Part shown: piece by piece, positions 40,801-53,010 of the stretch
Numbering within the stretch: position 1 is the first letter of the stretch
Layout of the letters: the number at the start of each line of letters is the position of its first letter
Origin: Labia minor
Taxonomy: Eukaryota > Arthropoda > Insecta > Dermaptera > Spongiphoridae
DNA: 64,000 nucleotides
Reading direction: 5' to 3'
Assembly: GCA_963082975.1 (NCBI GenBank)
Contig: OY720346.1
Location: 36,359,787 to 36,423,786, forward strand
Notes under the pieces: model-generated
Told to the model about the DNA's origin: nothing
Databases searched by the model: none
Seen by the model: only the letters and a program-made list of their open reading frames with translations
Position numbers and translations under genes: made by a program

Positions 40801-42584
40801 TATTTTTTTATTATTTTAAATATATAAAAAAATCACATTTGAAAAAAGATCAAAATAGAGAATGGCAGAGATTGCCTAGGGATTGCCTATTGTATCGAGA
40901 TGTAAGATGTGGCTCAAATGGGTGAAGAAAGAATGGTAAAAAGTTTCAAAAAGGAAACCATTTGTGACACAACAGGCGGATACTTTCAAGACACGATGGG
41001 TTGACAATTTAAAGGTAGTTGTAAGGAATTTGAGAAATGATATGAATTAGATGGAGGTGGTTCAGAAAAAAGATAGTTGGAGTAATATAATTACTGAGAT
41101 CAAGGACTTTCTAGAAATTGATAAATAAATCAAATTTAATTTTTAATTTATTTCTTTAAAAAAAACTTTATTGTATTAAAATATAAATTATATAAACTAA
41201 TGTGTATTATGTTTTTGTATTTTTTTCCCTTCTCTCCGGATGTTGAGTGTGACTATCTTTGTTAATTAAATCGTAATTTTATTATTTTTATTATTAATCA
41301 TGTTTAGAAATAAAAAAATTGAGAATTAATATATTCATTAATTTTTTTTCAATATACTAAATTCATGCAACTTTATTCTTGTCCTTTCATTTTTTTTTTG
41401 TGGTAAATACTTTAATATATTTTATAAAAAGAGATTTATTATTCCCTCTCTGAATCTCTTTTAATCGCATTTTACTTTAAGCCGAGGCTCACCACGATTT
41501 ACAGAGGAAGATTATATTCAGATCATTTTGATACATTAAACATGATTTTATACCCATTGCCAAAACTTAGCAAATTAATATTTTATAAAATTAAATAGAA
41601 TATATCAATTTTATCTATCTATCTATCTCTGTGGCTCTACGGAACTCGAAAGTTCTTGGCCGCAGCAACCACACAGAACCAAGTGTCCCTATTCTGAGCC
41701 ACAACCTTCCAATCCCTATCCTCTCCCATCTCTCTCACGTCCCTTCCTACATTATCCACTTGGTCTCCCAAGAGGGCGTTTCCCACTCGGTCTCCCCCCC
41801 TCCCCAATATATTTTTCGCCATTCTTTCCTCCCCCATTCTAGCCACGTGTCCTGCCCACCGAAGCCTTCTCGATTTTATAATTCTAACTATATCTGGAGA
41901 TAGAGGTCATGCAATTCCTCGTTATGCAGTCTCCGTCATTCCCCGGTGACCTCATCTTTCTTTGGCCCATAAATGCTTCGCAGAATCCTATTCTCAAATA
42001 CTCTAAATCTACTCTCGTCACCCAAGGTCATAGACCATGCCTCACACCCATATAATACAACCGGTAAAATAATTGTTTTATATATTTTAATTTTTATCCA
42101 CTTTGATAATAATTTTGACGCGATAAGGCCCTTTACGGCATGATAACAGGCGCTTCCTGATTGTAACCTCACTTTAAACTCTTCTCGAATATTATTATCT
42201 TTCGTTATTACAGAACCTAAGTTATTAAATTTTTCTACATTTTCAAATTCCATATCTTGTATGTTAAGATTTTGTGTGTTAAGACTATTCCTCTCTGTTA
42301 CTAAATACTTTGTCTATATCAATATTATATACTCGTATATATACTATTTATGTACTTATATGTAAAGAGTAGAGAATTGATTCAAAGATGAATATTAAAA
42401 ATCTAAACATGCATTTAAGAGTTTTAAATACATTTGTAATAGTGAATGAAAATAGTTTCAAAAAACAAACTCACCACATTGCACTAAAAAAATAGAGAAC
42501 CAGGTGAGAACTTTTAATCAAGGGTCCAGCTTTAACTGTTTCAAATTGGGGTGTAATAAGGGTTTCACCAGCGAGAACGTCCAT
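37874..42584 (-). CDS. Nucleoredoxin-like thioredoxin-fold protein, complete, three exons
   Basis: Exons on the minus strand: 42584-42475, 40713-40516, 37994-37874, with splice phases 2 and 2. They give 142 residues, close to vertebrate nucleoredoxin-like protein 2 (about 156). The start ATG has A at -3 and G at +4. The order fits a thioredoxin fold: MDVLAGETLI, beta strand LVLYFFSAM, active-site WCHHSRSV (residues 37-44), helix ICELYRLQNLCEK, strand AIFILVSMEDTKEDW, WYSVPYG, then YQITAIPKLIVV with the cis-Pro, GEIVTREGIKEL, and C-terminal LVSWL. Family members have WC-x-x-C; here the second Cys is Ser (Cys38-His-His-Ser41), so classical disulphide exchange is unlikely and a monothiol or binding role is possible. 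No signal peptide, so probably cytosolic. Introns hold a hAT element and two LINE-A fragments. Confidence 0.9.
39650..40423. mobile_element. Non-autonomous hAT element with 8-base target duplication
   Basis: The left end CAGTGGTGTATTGG (39650) and the reverse complement of the right end CAGTGATGTATTGG (to 40423) pair with one difference. Flanks GACAAAAT (39642-39649) and TACAAAAT (40424-40431) agree at seven of eight bases, the hAT target size. Length 774. The interior has (TG)n near 39808-39840 and no transposase frame. The right end is about 90 bases from exon 2 of the nucleoredoxin-like gene, within its intron. Confidence 0.88.
40860..41125 (+). mobile_element. LINE-A relic, C-terminal end
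   Basis: Plus-strand frames give a RWLKWVKKEW-like block (from a RW.GHV.RM ancestor), KPFVTQQADTFKTRWVDNLK (ancestral GRP..RW.DNV) and VVVRNLRNDMN. It is highly diverged and lies in intron 1 of the nucleoredoxin-like gene. Confidence 0.55.
41610..42320 (-). mobile_element. LINE-A fragment, best preserved 3' end
   Basis: The minus strand holds MEFENVEKFNNLGSVITKDN, FKVRLQSGSACYHAVKGLIA, IKIYKTIILPVVLYGCEAWS and SRFRVFENRILRSIYGPKKD in one frame (42253-41936), then in a shifted frame HNEELHDL, KSRRLRWAGHVARMGEE and DVREMGEDRDWKVVAQNRD. A (GATA)n tail lies at 41612-41628. It is 5'-truncated, inserted in intron 1 of the nucleoredoxin-like gene about 150 bases from exon 1, in the same orientation as the gene. 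This is the reference copy for LINE-A. Confidence 0.88.
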
Positions 42585-42599
42585 TATAAACTTATCAGA

Positions 42600-44060
42600 A
42601 TATTATTTGTCATTTGAATAAAGAAAACAATTTGAATTAATAATTTTATTTTTAATTTTCAAAGAAAGAAAGGTATCCATAGAAATAATTATATAATGAA
42701 ACTTGAAAATAAAAATTTAAAAGTAAAAAGTGAAAATATTAAGATAATAATTAAATAATAAATAGGACACAACGAATTTGGGATATTTATCTAAAATCAT
42801 TTGGGAATTTTAATTTTATTTTTTATTTAATTTTTTTATCTACTAAAGAATTAAAGTCCCATATTAATCTATATCAAAAGTTATTGAATATAATTATGTA
42901 AAAGAAAAATAATTTATTTAATATTTAAACATCATATAAAAAAAAACTCCATACCTTTATTATAATATTGAAATACCTTATATAATAATGTTGAAATATT
43001 GTTCTTGTACTCCAATTTGAAAATAATATATTATTAAAAAACAAAAACATTTAGATTCCATTTTAACAAAAGGTCAGATATCTAAAAAAAAGAATTAAAA
43101 CATGCTAGAGGGGTTTTTAATTAAAATTGAATTTAGTTTTTTATTCTCTTCTCCTTTATTTATTTTGGAAAACTCTTCTTTGGAGTAAATTTTCTCTGGA
43201 GTAAATTTACAGAAAATATTAAAAGGTTATTTCAAAAAGAAAAAGGAAAAAAATGAGAAAAACAGGTGGTTGGCAGGGTCAAGTTTTAATTCATACAGAT
43301 TATGAAATTAAATATTTGTATAATATATATATATATAGAAAATGGATAAAATGGTAGAATTCCTACATTATAAAAGCTTTAATCTATATAATACATATAT
43401 GAAACGTTATTTTTGAAAAGGGAATATATTTATTTTTTCATTTATCAAGAAATGTAAAGGTTAGCGCATAAATGAATTTAAAAATATGGACAAAGGTTAA
43501 TCAATACTTGTGTGATCTTTTTAATAATATAATTCTGGTAAACTTTAAAATTCATAAATGATTATTAAAATTATTAAACAAATAAAAAAAATTTTAATTC
43601 CAAATGAGTGTGAATGAGGGGGATAGGGGTAATAGTTGTCAGGTTGTATTCTAGAATATAATATCATCATTTCAATAAAAATACTTACCGTTAACAGTTA
43701 CTGCTGGAAATGTCTCTTATGCGAGTTACCTAAGGACTGGCTAACTTAGGAATAGGGGATATGAGTCCCTAAGACTTAGACAACCAGCAACATTTTAAAT
43801 TATCTCAAAATTTATACTATTGAGAGAATGTAAAAGTTTCCGAAATCTATTTTAAAATTTTTTTTTTAAATTAAAAAATAGAATATCAAATTTTAAACTT
43901 GATTAACATATAATTAGAGATAACATAGGAAGATGCACGCGAGATAGGAAGATTTTTTATATTCCTGATATACATATGTTTATATGAATACACGTTAATA
44001 TTTACATTATTACTAATAATTTTTATAAATAATTTTTATTTTCTTATAAATATTTGAAAA
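42600..44060. other. Upstream of the nucleoredoxin-like gene, no gene seen
   Basis: AT-rich sequence. A short palindrome-like area with GTTACTGCTGG and CCAGCAACAT arms lies at about 43696-43795. No promoter motif can be singled out before exon 1 at 42584. Confidence 0.4.
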
Positions 44061-44064
44061 TATT

Positions 44065-44265
44065 TTATTCAGGAATTGTATGACCTCTATGTATCTCCAG
44101 ACATAGTAGACCAAGGACGCGATGGGTGAACAAGTAGGAAGAGGCGTGAGAGAGATGGGGGAGGGTTGGAGTTGGATGGTAGTGGCTCAGTATAGGGACA
44201 CGTGAAGAAATTTGGTTGCTGCGAACAAAAACCTTCGAGTTTCGTAGAGCCACAGAGATAGAGAT
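44065..44265 (+). mobile_element. LINE-A fragment, internally deleted 3' end
   Basis: The plus strand reads ELYDLYVSPDIV and then jumps to RPRTRWVNK-like sequence, so the RW.GHVARM part is deleted. It ends with the GAACAAAAACCTTCGAGTTT block and a short (GATA)n tail (about 44253-44268). Confidence 0.75.
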
Positions 44266-44269
44266 AGAT

Positions 44270-46334
44270 ACATAAATATTTTATTCTTCATTCAATTTCA
44301 CAAGCATTGGAATTTTATTTTCCTTTTAAGTTAAAGAACTAAAAAAAAAATAAAAAAATCTTAACGACAATAAATAAAGAAATTAATATTAATATTAAAC
44401 AAAATTGTGAAAGGAAAATTCATTGAAAATTGAAAATCATTCACAAGTATCTGTTGTCATAAATAAAAGGTATATTAACTTTTCTTTTGCAAATGTGTGT
44501 CTGCTTATAAAGTTAATCTTCTTACCCCTCTTCTCTAAACTCTGAAATCTTTTATTTTATGTCACAATTGGATACATTGGACGTTCGTATCCAAACTAAA
44601 TTGACCATAAACCTTATAGTCTCAATTGAATTTTAGGAATAAATTGAAACTATAGTATATCAATAAGTAAATATCCCTCCCAAATTGGTTTATTCTTTAG
44701 TATCGGATTTATATCCTTTTTCTTAATTTTTATTCTTTAATATTCTAAATATTTCATTTTTACTTTTAGATAGATTTTTACATTTTTTCTTTTTCTTTAA
44801 TAATTAATAGCACATTGCCTGCGGCAGCAATTCGCACATCTATCGAAACTTAAGACATTAAAGAATGAAAGTAAAAAATCCCTAAAGGGCATTTACTAAT
44901 GCTTGTGTCACTTGGCCCCAATTCCATTTTAATCTAACCAACCAAGGATTCATTCTTTTGTACAACCACATATAGACACGCACACACACGTTCAGTAAGA
45001 AGACCAAGACCAAATCTCTAATAAACATAAACATAAAAACGATTATTTGAAAAATAAATACTATTTAAGAAGAGATTGCTCTTTATATCAATTAAGAATA
45101 TTTGACTAAAATATTTTTAATTTTTAACGTATGTGTGTGTGCATGTAATTTAATTTACATTAAAGAATAAATATAGGTCTATAAATATATAGCTATAAAT
45201 TATATATTAGGTAGTTTATCTTTCATATATTTATACAACATGAAAATATGGTCTTTAGAAAATCATGCATACAAAAATCATAAGAGAACAATAAATGATA
45301 AATTTGAATCGTGTAGGATAAAAAAACCTATGATATTTTCCGAAAAAGCATGTGAAAAAATATAAAAATCCACATATAAATAACATATTTAACAAATAAA
45401 TCAACTATTATACACAGTGACTGTAAAATGTAAATGCCAGGATGATGTAGTTGTCGTGCAATGGCAATGCGTCTACTCAACAGCAACCCTGGCGTTGACT
45501 TTTTTCCGTCATTATACATATGTACTAAACATAATATAAATGTAAAAAAACTCAGGTTCCCATTGAATTAAACAATAAACTTTAAATTTAAAATTAAATT
45601 TACTGAATTATGTATTGCAATTTAATTTAATACAAAATAAAGAAAACAGTGAATATGTGTAAAATTTGGGTATTTTAATTTTCTAATACAAAGTAAATAA
45701 AAGTACTCACAAATCGATTGTCTTCTCGTCAAAATGAAAATTAAGAATATTTTCTATATGCTTCAGGTGAGATTAAAACATTCGGGTAAAATAGAGAATT
45801 GACGAAAAGTGATATTTAAAAAAAAACATAGATAAATGTGGGGAGAATATATTGGAGGCTTAGTATAAGTTAGTAAAAAATGGGTCCAGAATTCATAAAA
45901 TTGATTTTTAATTAAGATGCTTAGAATTAATTATTAAGATTTATTTCTAGAACATTTTGAGAATAATTTATCAATAAAATATAAATATAAAAAAACTTTA
46001 TAAAATAACGTTTTTCCAATGGACTAAAAAAAATAAAATAATTTTTCTATAAGCTTGAAAAAGTTTATGGATGAATTGCATTACATTTAAATTGAAATCT
46101 ATCCTGAAATCAATATTTATGCTTCAGAATCCGCTGAAAAAAATTAATAGGGGCAATACAAAAGTAGTTAGTTACTAAAAGTAATTAATCGCTAATTAAT
46201 TACAATTCAATTATATTTCTTCTATACCTTCTAGGAATCCATTGAAATATCTATAAAAATTTTCAAAAGTCTATCTCAATCTAAAGTTGATGAAAAATCG
46301 ATTTCAATTAGTGATTAAAAGAGATAGTATAGAT
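44270..46334. other. AT-rich stretch with one GC-richer patch
   Basis: Nothing family-level recognised. About 45425-45515 is GC-richer; its minus strand reads GLLLSRRIAIARQLHHPGIY in frame, which could be an exon or chance. A related GC-richer patch is at 44815-44945. Neither has convincing splice sites on both sides. Confidence 0.4.
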
Positions 46335-46695
46335 TATCTATATATATAAAGGAGACTGTTTGTATGTATGTATGTATATATGTATGTAATTTGTTTACTT
46401 TTTTGCTGTCATAGAAACAAACAAAAAAGAAATTTCCTACTTAACCGACACTTTACCGGTAATTTAGAATTATGAACATCAAAAAATAAGAAACGATTTC
46501 TATGAAATTACATCACAATATTCTTATATATCTCTATGGTAACATAGGCTCTATAGATTTTATTAATATCTAATTCTAATCAATAACCGCAGAATTTAAT
46601 TTTTTAAAGTTTTTATAGTTCTCCGTGTTGTTCATTCAAGAGCCAGGCGTGGCCCACTGACTGGCGGACTCATTTTACACAATGTATATAACTAG
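46335..46695 (+). repeat. Repeat with (ATGT)n run after a GGAGACTGTTTG start
   Basis: TATATATAAAGGAGACTGTT leads into (TATG)n at 46360-46388, and the unit ends near CACAATGTATATAACTAGC. This layout is common in non-autonomous rolling-circle-like elements. A related end may lie near 63005-63045 (GCAGACAAAAACCTTTTTAT). Family assignment is tentative. Confidence 0.4.
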
Positions 46696-46907
46696 CAATC
46701 AAAGAATTATTATAATATTTAACTTTTTATTTTAATTTCTAATATTCAAATATCATTTCAATTAAATAATTTATTCTAAAAGTTCTCATTTTAATTAATA
46801 TAATAAAATATTTAAATCATATTTAACTTAAATTATTTTGTATTTATTCTTTCTATATTTGAATACTTCTTTTATTTTAAGGGAGGGAATTAACTATGAT
46901 CTAAAAT

Positions 46908-47533
46908 AAGTTGACCTGTGGCCAGGTCCGAACCGATTGACGGTTTGTAGTAAATTAATTTCCAGCTACAGAAACAATTTCAAATAATTTTCATATATCT
47001 ATTAATGTAATAAAAAACAGATATGAATATAACATAAATATTTTTAATTTTATTTTATTTATAATATATATGCAAGACGAGGCTGTGACGTCATGAATGG
47101 TTGGATGACGTCATATAATTTTAAATCAAGAAAAAACTAATAAATATGATTTTCCCGAGGATAAAACCAATACAAAGTGCATGATTCGTGGTGATATATA
47201 AAAAAATCTCCTCATGTGAAATTTTGTGTGAAAATAACCCTTCCCTTATTATCGTCGATCGCTAATACTACCACTTCCGATTTCCGGATTTGCACCAAAA
47301 GTTGATCAATTCATCCTACTGATGCATTAAGTAAATATACCAAATTTCATCAAAATCGGTTGAGCCGTTCAGGCTGTACACATCTATACGGACGGACGGA
47401 CGGACAGACATCATGCTAAAAATACTTTTTTCTGTTTAGAAAATGCATGATTCGTGGAGATATGTAAAAATCTCCACATGTGAAATTTGGTGTGAAAACA
47501 ATACCTCCCTTACTATCGTCGGTCGGTAAAAAT
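46908..47533 (-). mobile_element. DINE-A (Helentron-like) complete copy
   Basis: Very close to the 16.3-kb copy in order and length: AAGTTGACCTGTGGCCAGGT end with the terminal hairpin (46908), two TGACGTCA motifs (47086-47093 and 47106-47113), both TTTCACACCAAATTTCACA-type blocks in reverse, a (GGAC)n run at about 47389-47405, and the other end ...CGTCGGTCGGTAAAAA at 47533. Flanks are A/T-rich at both ends, without an obvious long target duplication, as expected for rolling-circle transposition. Confidence 0.75.
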
Positions 47534-47754
47534 CAAATAAATCCATTAATTTAAATTAATACTATTAATGAATGTATATATTGTTAATTTATCTTTAGTT
47601 TTATCAATACTTTTATACCGTTAATTTTTATAAATTGTCTCAAGTCTCTAACTTTGCATTTTCTCAAAATATTCAATAAAAATCAATAAAAATTAAAATA
47701 TCGAAATGAAATGATCAAGAAATATTATACTCTATTATAACATATACAATACTT

Positions 47755-48960
47755 ATAACTATAGGCGGAGGAAATATTAGACGATATCATTGCGGGTTCA
47801 TGCCAAATCGATCAACATTAATTAAGATATTTTTATTATGACAGATATTAAAAAAACCGCGAATTCAATAATTCTGTTCACTAATTATTTGTAGACTTTA
47901 GTAAAACCTACGCATGACTCAATAGATCCGGATAAACTTTTTCAAATTTTGATCTTAAAATTTATCTTGAAGGTAGTAAAGAAAGAGTAAGATGCGGAAA
48001 TCAATTGTAAAATATTAGGTTACCCAGACGACTTAAATATAATCGGAGATTCGGCAATTGCAATTACAGATAGCGAGGAAAAATTAATCGAGGTAGGAAA
48101 AGAGATGGGGTTTGAAATTAATAGTGATAAGAAAAAATATTTAGTAACAAAGAGGAACAGTATTAACATAGAAAATCTTAATATACAAAATGTAGAATTT
48201 GAATATATGTAGAAAAATTGAATGTAATCACGAAGGATAATAATATTTGAGAAGAATCGAGGTTGCAATTGGGAAACGCCTGTTATCATGCAGTAAAGAG
48301 GCTTATCTCATCAAAATTATTATCAAAAGGAATCAAAATTAAAATATATAAAACAATTATTTTGCCTGTTGTATTATATGGGAGGGAGGCATGGTCTATG
48401 ACCCTGGGAGATGAGAGTAGATTCAGAGTATTTGAGAATAGGATTCTTCCCAGCATTTATTGGCCAAAGAAAAATGAGGTCATCGGGGAATGACGGAGAC
48501 TGCATAACGAGGAATTGCACGACCTCTATGCATCTTCAGAAATAGTTAGGATTATAAAAGCGAAAAAGCTGCGACAGGCAGGGGAGGTGGCTAGAATGGG
48601 AGAGGAAAAATATATTGGTGCGGAGACCGATTGGAAAACGTCCGCTTGGAAGACCAAGGAGGCGTAGGAAGGGACGAAAGACTTGGAGAAATGTGGTTGT
48701 TGCGGCCAAGAACTTTTGAGTATCTTTGAGCCACATAGATAGATAGATGTTACATATACAAGAATAATATATATAATTAATTTACTGATTAAATTAAAAT
48801 ATATTTTAAATAAGAACACCAAAAGAAATGAATGTTTTATGTAATATACGCATTGAAACACAATGGATGAAAACCTTTTACTACTTTCAACCAAATACTA
48901 TGTACCACTCGGGGGTACAGGGGGCGGAGCCCCCGTCTAGATGTGAAGAGCGACGAAGGA
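47755..48960 (+). mobile_element. LINE-A, longest copy, with RT motifs A and C and 3' UTR
   Basis: The plus strand includes CGFMPNRST (RT motif 2a-like), LFVDFSKTYAxDSIDPDKLF-like motif A with the catalytic Asp, then a deletion and GYPDDLNIIGDS (motif C, Y-x-D-D), FEINSDKKKYLVTKR, the IYKTIILPVVLYGREAWS block and FRVFENRILPSIYW. The frame is broken in several places. The coding part ends with a (GATA)n tail at 48738-48749, followed by a 3' segment shared in reverse with about 61990-62180 (AAAACCTTTTACNNNTTTCA, CCAAATACTATGTA). No endonuclease region is present. Confidence 0.82.
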
Positions 48961-50231
48961 GCTCTGAGCAGCTAGTTCTTCCTAAATTTAGATTCTTCTT
49001 TAGAATCGCATCGGAAATATAAAACAAATGTTCTCTTTTTATTTTTACCCACTCTTCGTCTGTTTCTAATAAAATACTTTTTTGAATTTATAAAAGCTTC
49101 TTGTCTGTTATTTTCCAAGTTTCCTTCTATTATAGCGAAATTGAAGATAGTTCATCAAAAGGCAAGACACTTTTAATTATTAAACATTTCTTTTATGCAT
49201 TAATTTAAACAAAAATTAATTTCCATTAACACTTAAATATATATAGACACCTTATCCGTTTTGAATTTTCTTATGAATATATCTTCTAAACTATATTTAC
49301 ATTTCGATCTAGATCTATATATAATGTTAAGTTCTATTATAATCGTAACTCTAAAATAATCAAATTGATATAAATTTGAAATATCAAGTCCCAACGGCAT
49401 TGAAAGCAACACCGCTAGACAGAAATACATTTCCATTGCTTATTCTTATTCTCTAACATGTAAATTATGCATTACTCAATTCTAATACAACATATTTCTT
49501 ATTCCGTTTGAGATTGTGTTGTATTTTTGAAAGATATTTGAAATAGGAATTCATTGAATTTTTTAAAATATTTCTTTCAAGTTTTTTTAATTTTTCCACT
49601 AGACATGTAAAGTGTATAAGTAATTGTCAAAATGCAATTGAGTAAAAGCGCCACATGAAGAAACAGTAATGAGCTGCCAAATGAAAAATGAATAAATAAT
49701 GGTAAATGTTCGAAGGAAGAAGAGTAAAGTACAAAAAAAAAAACAACATCAGGGCTTTCTAGCAGAAAAGGAAATAGCATTAGGATTTCGTGGTGCATAA
49801 TTTACAGGTGCTAGTCGGTTTCTCTATCTTTGGGAAGGAAAGAAAAATTTCCTGTCTGGCCAACATTAAAAAAAACAATAAATAAATTTAATATAGAAAA
49901 CGAATTTTTTTTATTACTCTCCTATAGAAAGAATGGCTTGGAATAAATTTGAGTTTTATTTACAAGCATAATTTTAAAAATTAATTCACTTATGTTGCTT
50001 AGGATTTTAATTAATGAAAAGAAAGATAATAATTCAATAGATTTTGCCATCTTCAATATTTGTAATTATTTAAATAAAGATGATATTTTTTAAATTAGAT
50101 AGGCTGCATTGATGCTAAATACTTCAACAATATTTTTAAAAACCCACCCCCCATTTAAAAATAGTCAATACCTAATTTATTAAAAGAAAGAGCTAAACAA
50201 ATCATTAGATTAATATTGAAAAAGTCATCTG
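48961..50231. other. No gene recognised
   Basis: 48898-48995 starts GC-rich (GGGGGTACAGGGGGCGGAGC), the tail of the LINE-A-associated 3' segment. The rest is AT-rich. A hydrophobic frame on the minus strand at 49798-49577 has no supporting context. Confidence 0.4.
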
Positions 50232-50510
50232 ACTTTTGTACATGCTATACAAGGGCGTCGCCTATCAAGTCGGTTATGTGAGTACTATGATCAGTAGAAT
50301 GGGTCCTATCAACCTTTATCTTGATTTTCTTGATCGGAGGCACTACTTTTTATCATGTAGTTTCCCAATTTTGATCCCGAAGACTGGGTTGACTCCGTCC
50401 CTTAGAACCCAGCTAATGAAATTCCCTTGCCAGGCCTTGAACCTGGGACAAATGGAATATGGGTTAACGCCGTTAACACCCAAGCTGCATAGCCTCTCAG
50501 ATTATTGGTT
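50232..50510 (-). repeat. tRNA-derived SINE, best copy
   Basis: On the minus strand CTATGCAGCTTGGGTGTTAA resembles an A box and CAGGTTCAAGGCCTGGCAAG a B box (GGTTCAANNCC), about 40 bases apart. The body includes AACCCAGTCTTCGGGATCAA and AGTAGTGCCTCCGATCAAGA. Copies lie at 8.3 and 22.5 kb. The head has a higher GC content than its surroundings. Plus-strand frames across it are not genes. Confidence 0.65.
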
Positions 50511-52914
50511 TAATTAAATTCAATTTTATTTTGAATATAAATAAATTGTGTAAATAAATAATTAATGTGACTTTATTTAAAAGTTAAATTGTAATACGTT
50601 AAAAATCTGAATAAATTAAATAATAAATAGGATAATTATTTCTTAAATGTATATTTTATCATAATGCATTCTTTCAGAGGAATTTCTTTAACTAATCTCA
50701 TTTTCTTTAATGGTCTTCCGTTTAAATATTTGAAAAAAATTTATTTTATTTACATCCAATTTAATTCATGGTATTCTAATGAATTTAATTTGTAAATTCT
50801 TTGTTTGTTTTGGGAAATTGATAAATGTTATATTGAATATTTCTTAAATGAATCAATGAAATATTTATCTCTCTAAAGTTTTAATTATAAATAAAAGTTA
50901 ATGAGGAGATAAAAAGTAGCTATTGATTTTAATATGTGAAATTTTAATCAATATTTTTTATTTTATTTTTGAATACACTTAATCATTGGTGAGAATATTT
51001 TAATTTTTAATTTAAAACTTCCTAGCAATCTATCAATTAAATATGTCCTTTAAATACTCTAATGGGAAGTCATTCGCCACTCCCAAGTGACTCATTCACT
51101 AGATCCATTTCCACTAGAAAAGTGTCCGTTAATATTACATTGAAATTTTATCTTAAACAATAAATAATATTAAATAATGGATTCATATAATTGACTAATT
51201 ATGATATACGAGATAGCTCATATTTATTTCACTACAATAAGCTTTAATATTCACGTTCATCAAACAGATGCGTAAAACATTTAAAAATTGATTTTTTTTT
51301 ATATTATATTTATTTTAAATTATTATAATTATGTATATCGATCAAATAAAATACACCTAATTATTTATTCTAAAAGTTATCATTTTACTTTATTTAAAGC
51401 ATATGTGAAGTTAATTATAATAGATTTTATAAATAATAAAATCTTGAAACTCTCTTAATATAGTTAATATTTTGTATATAGATTGAAGAAAATTGTGACA
51501 GTTATCAATGTTTTTCAATAATTTAGTAAGATTTTGCTAATATAAAATTGAAACAATTTAATTCTGAACGAAAATTCTTGTGAATTGTTCAGGAAGTGGT
51601 TTGAAATATTTATATCAGAATGAAGTTCAATGCGAATAATTGGAATATGCACAAAAATCTAGATTATGGGCTAAAGCTAAACTAAGGTTCAAAATAATCA
51701 AAACTACAGTCATTTATCAAGTCAGTATCAATAAATTGGCTGATAAATGAGATAAATATATCCCTAGAGAAAGTTATTATTAATATATTTGATTATTTAT
51801 GGAATAAATGAGTAGAAAAAACATCAATTTTTGAGGAGTGTCACACTAGATATTTTTATGCCCATCAGATGGCAGCATCTATCAAATACCCCTGGTATTT
51901 ATGCAACTAAAAAATAACATAGTTTTTTTTCTTTCACTTAAAAAAAAATAATATAATTTAATCAAGATAGAAATAATTTTTGGTTGTAAGTTTTGAAAAT
52001 TGAAAATGTTAAAAATTTTAGAGCAATTTAAATGTGTTTAATTTACACATAAGCATTTTTAACAAATTTTATTTTAGTTGATGTATTTTAATATCTTGGA
52101 TTCAACTTTATTATTTCTAAAAGTATATAATATCGTATTTGTATAGTTTAAATAAATCATGTACAAATCATACTAAAAAAATATATTTCATAAAAAAAAT
52201 AGATATTTCATACTAAAAAAGCACAAATTAAATCTAAAGTATAAATTATTGAATTGTAATTTATTTTTATAATTGATTAAACAAAATTTCATTCTGATTA
52301 ATAACAAAAATATGGTTTTTCTTTCGAGTCATTTCACCCACCCATTAATCTAATAAAATTATTACGTTATTTAATGTTTATTTATTTAATAAAATATGAA
52401 TTATAACTATAAATTAAAAATAAAAAATAAAATTTTTTTGGTAGTTAATTCAATTTTACACTTTTAGAAAATTTGTTTTCGTAAAATATAATGTTAATGA
52501 ACTTTTATCAAAAAATGAATGAGCTTATAAATTTTGAATGCAAATAAATAATTTTAAAAACAGTAGATTTAATAAATAACGTGTGAATTAAGTAAAATAT
52601 GTTTTACTTTTCTTCAAAAGCTACATAAATGTAGCGTTCCTGAATATATATGAATGTTTAAATTAATAAATTATAATAATATAAATGTAATATAAATATC
52701 ACAATAATAAGTTCTAGAGAGACTAAGTGTTTTAATGTATCCGACACACACATATATAAATTGTTTATTTTAAAAATATTTTAATATCAAACAAAGTAAA
52801 AATACATTTTTTTAACTTGATTATTCTTTATTTTAAGTTAAATAAAAAAATATAAATTTTTAATTAAAATTCCAGTCACAATTTTCAAGTGTTTCATGAT
52901 TATATGGTAATATT
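50511..52914. other. AT-rich gene-free stretch
   Basis: About 2.4 kb without a coding or repeat signature that I can support; short (TA)- and (AAT)-rich tracts only. Confidence 0.5.
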
Positions 52915-53010
52915 TCTGACGTCACAGGATCATTGATTATCCATGTGTCATCTTCCATTCACCCCATTTCTCTATAAAGGGAGGAAAAAATTTTAATGGA
53001 CCATCATTTA
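52915..53010 (+). promoter_or_regulatory. Promoter-like cluster: CRE palindrome and TATA box
   Basis: TGACGTCA at 52917-52924 (CREB/ATF-type site) is followed about 50 bases on by CTCTATAAAGGGAGG (TATA at about 52972). Downstream is a 250-base GC- and purine-rich plus-strand tract (53010-53270) with AGGAGGAGG-like sequence, then (AAG)n at 53285-53302. Unlike the other TGACGTCA sites this one is not in a recognised repeat. It may be the start of a plus-strand gene leaving the AT-rich background, but no first coding exon can be defended. Confidence 0.35.

Noticed and set aside
49577-49798. 73-residue hydrophobic minus-strand frame
   Set aside because: The hydrophobicity follows from A-rich complement sequence; no family, start context or neighbours support it.
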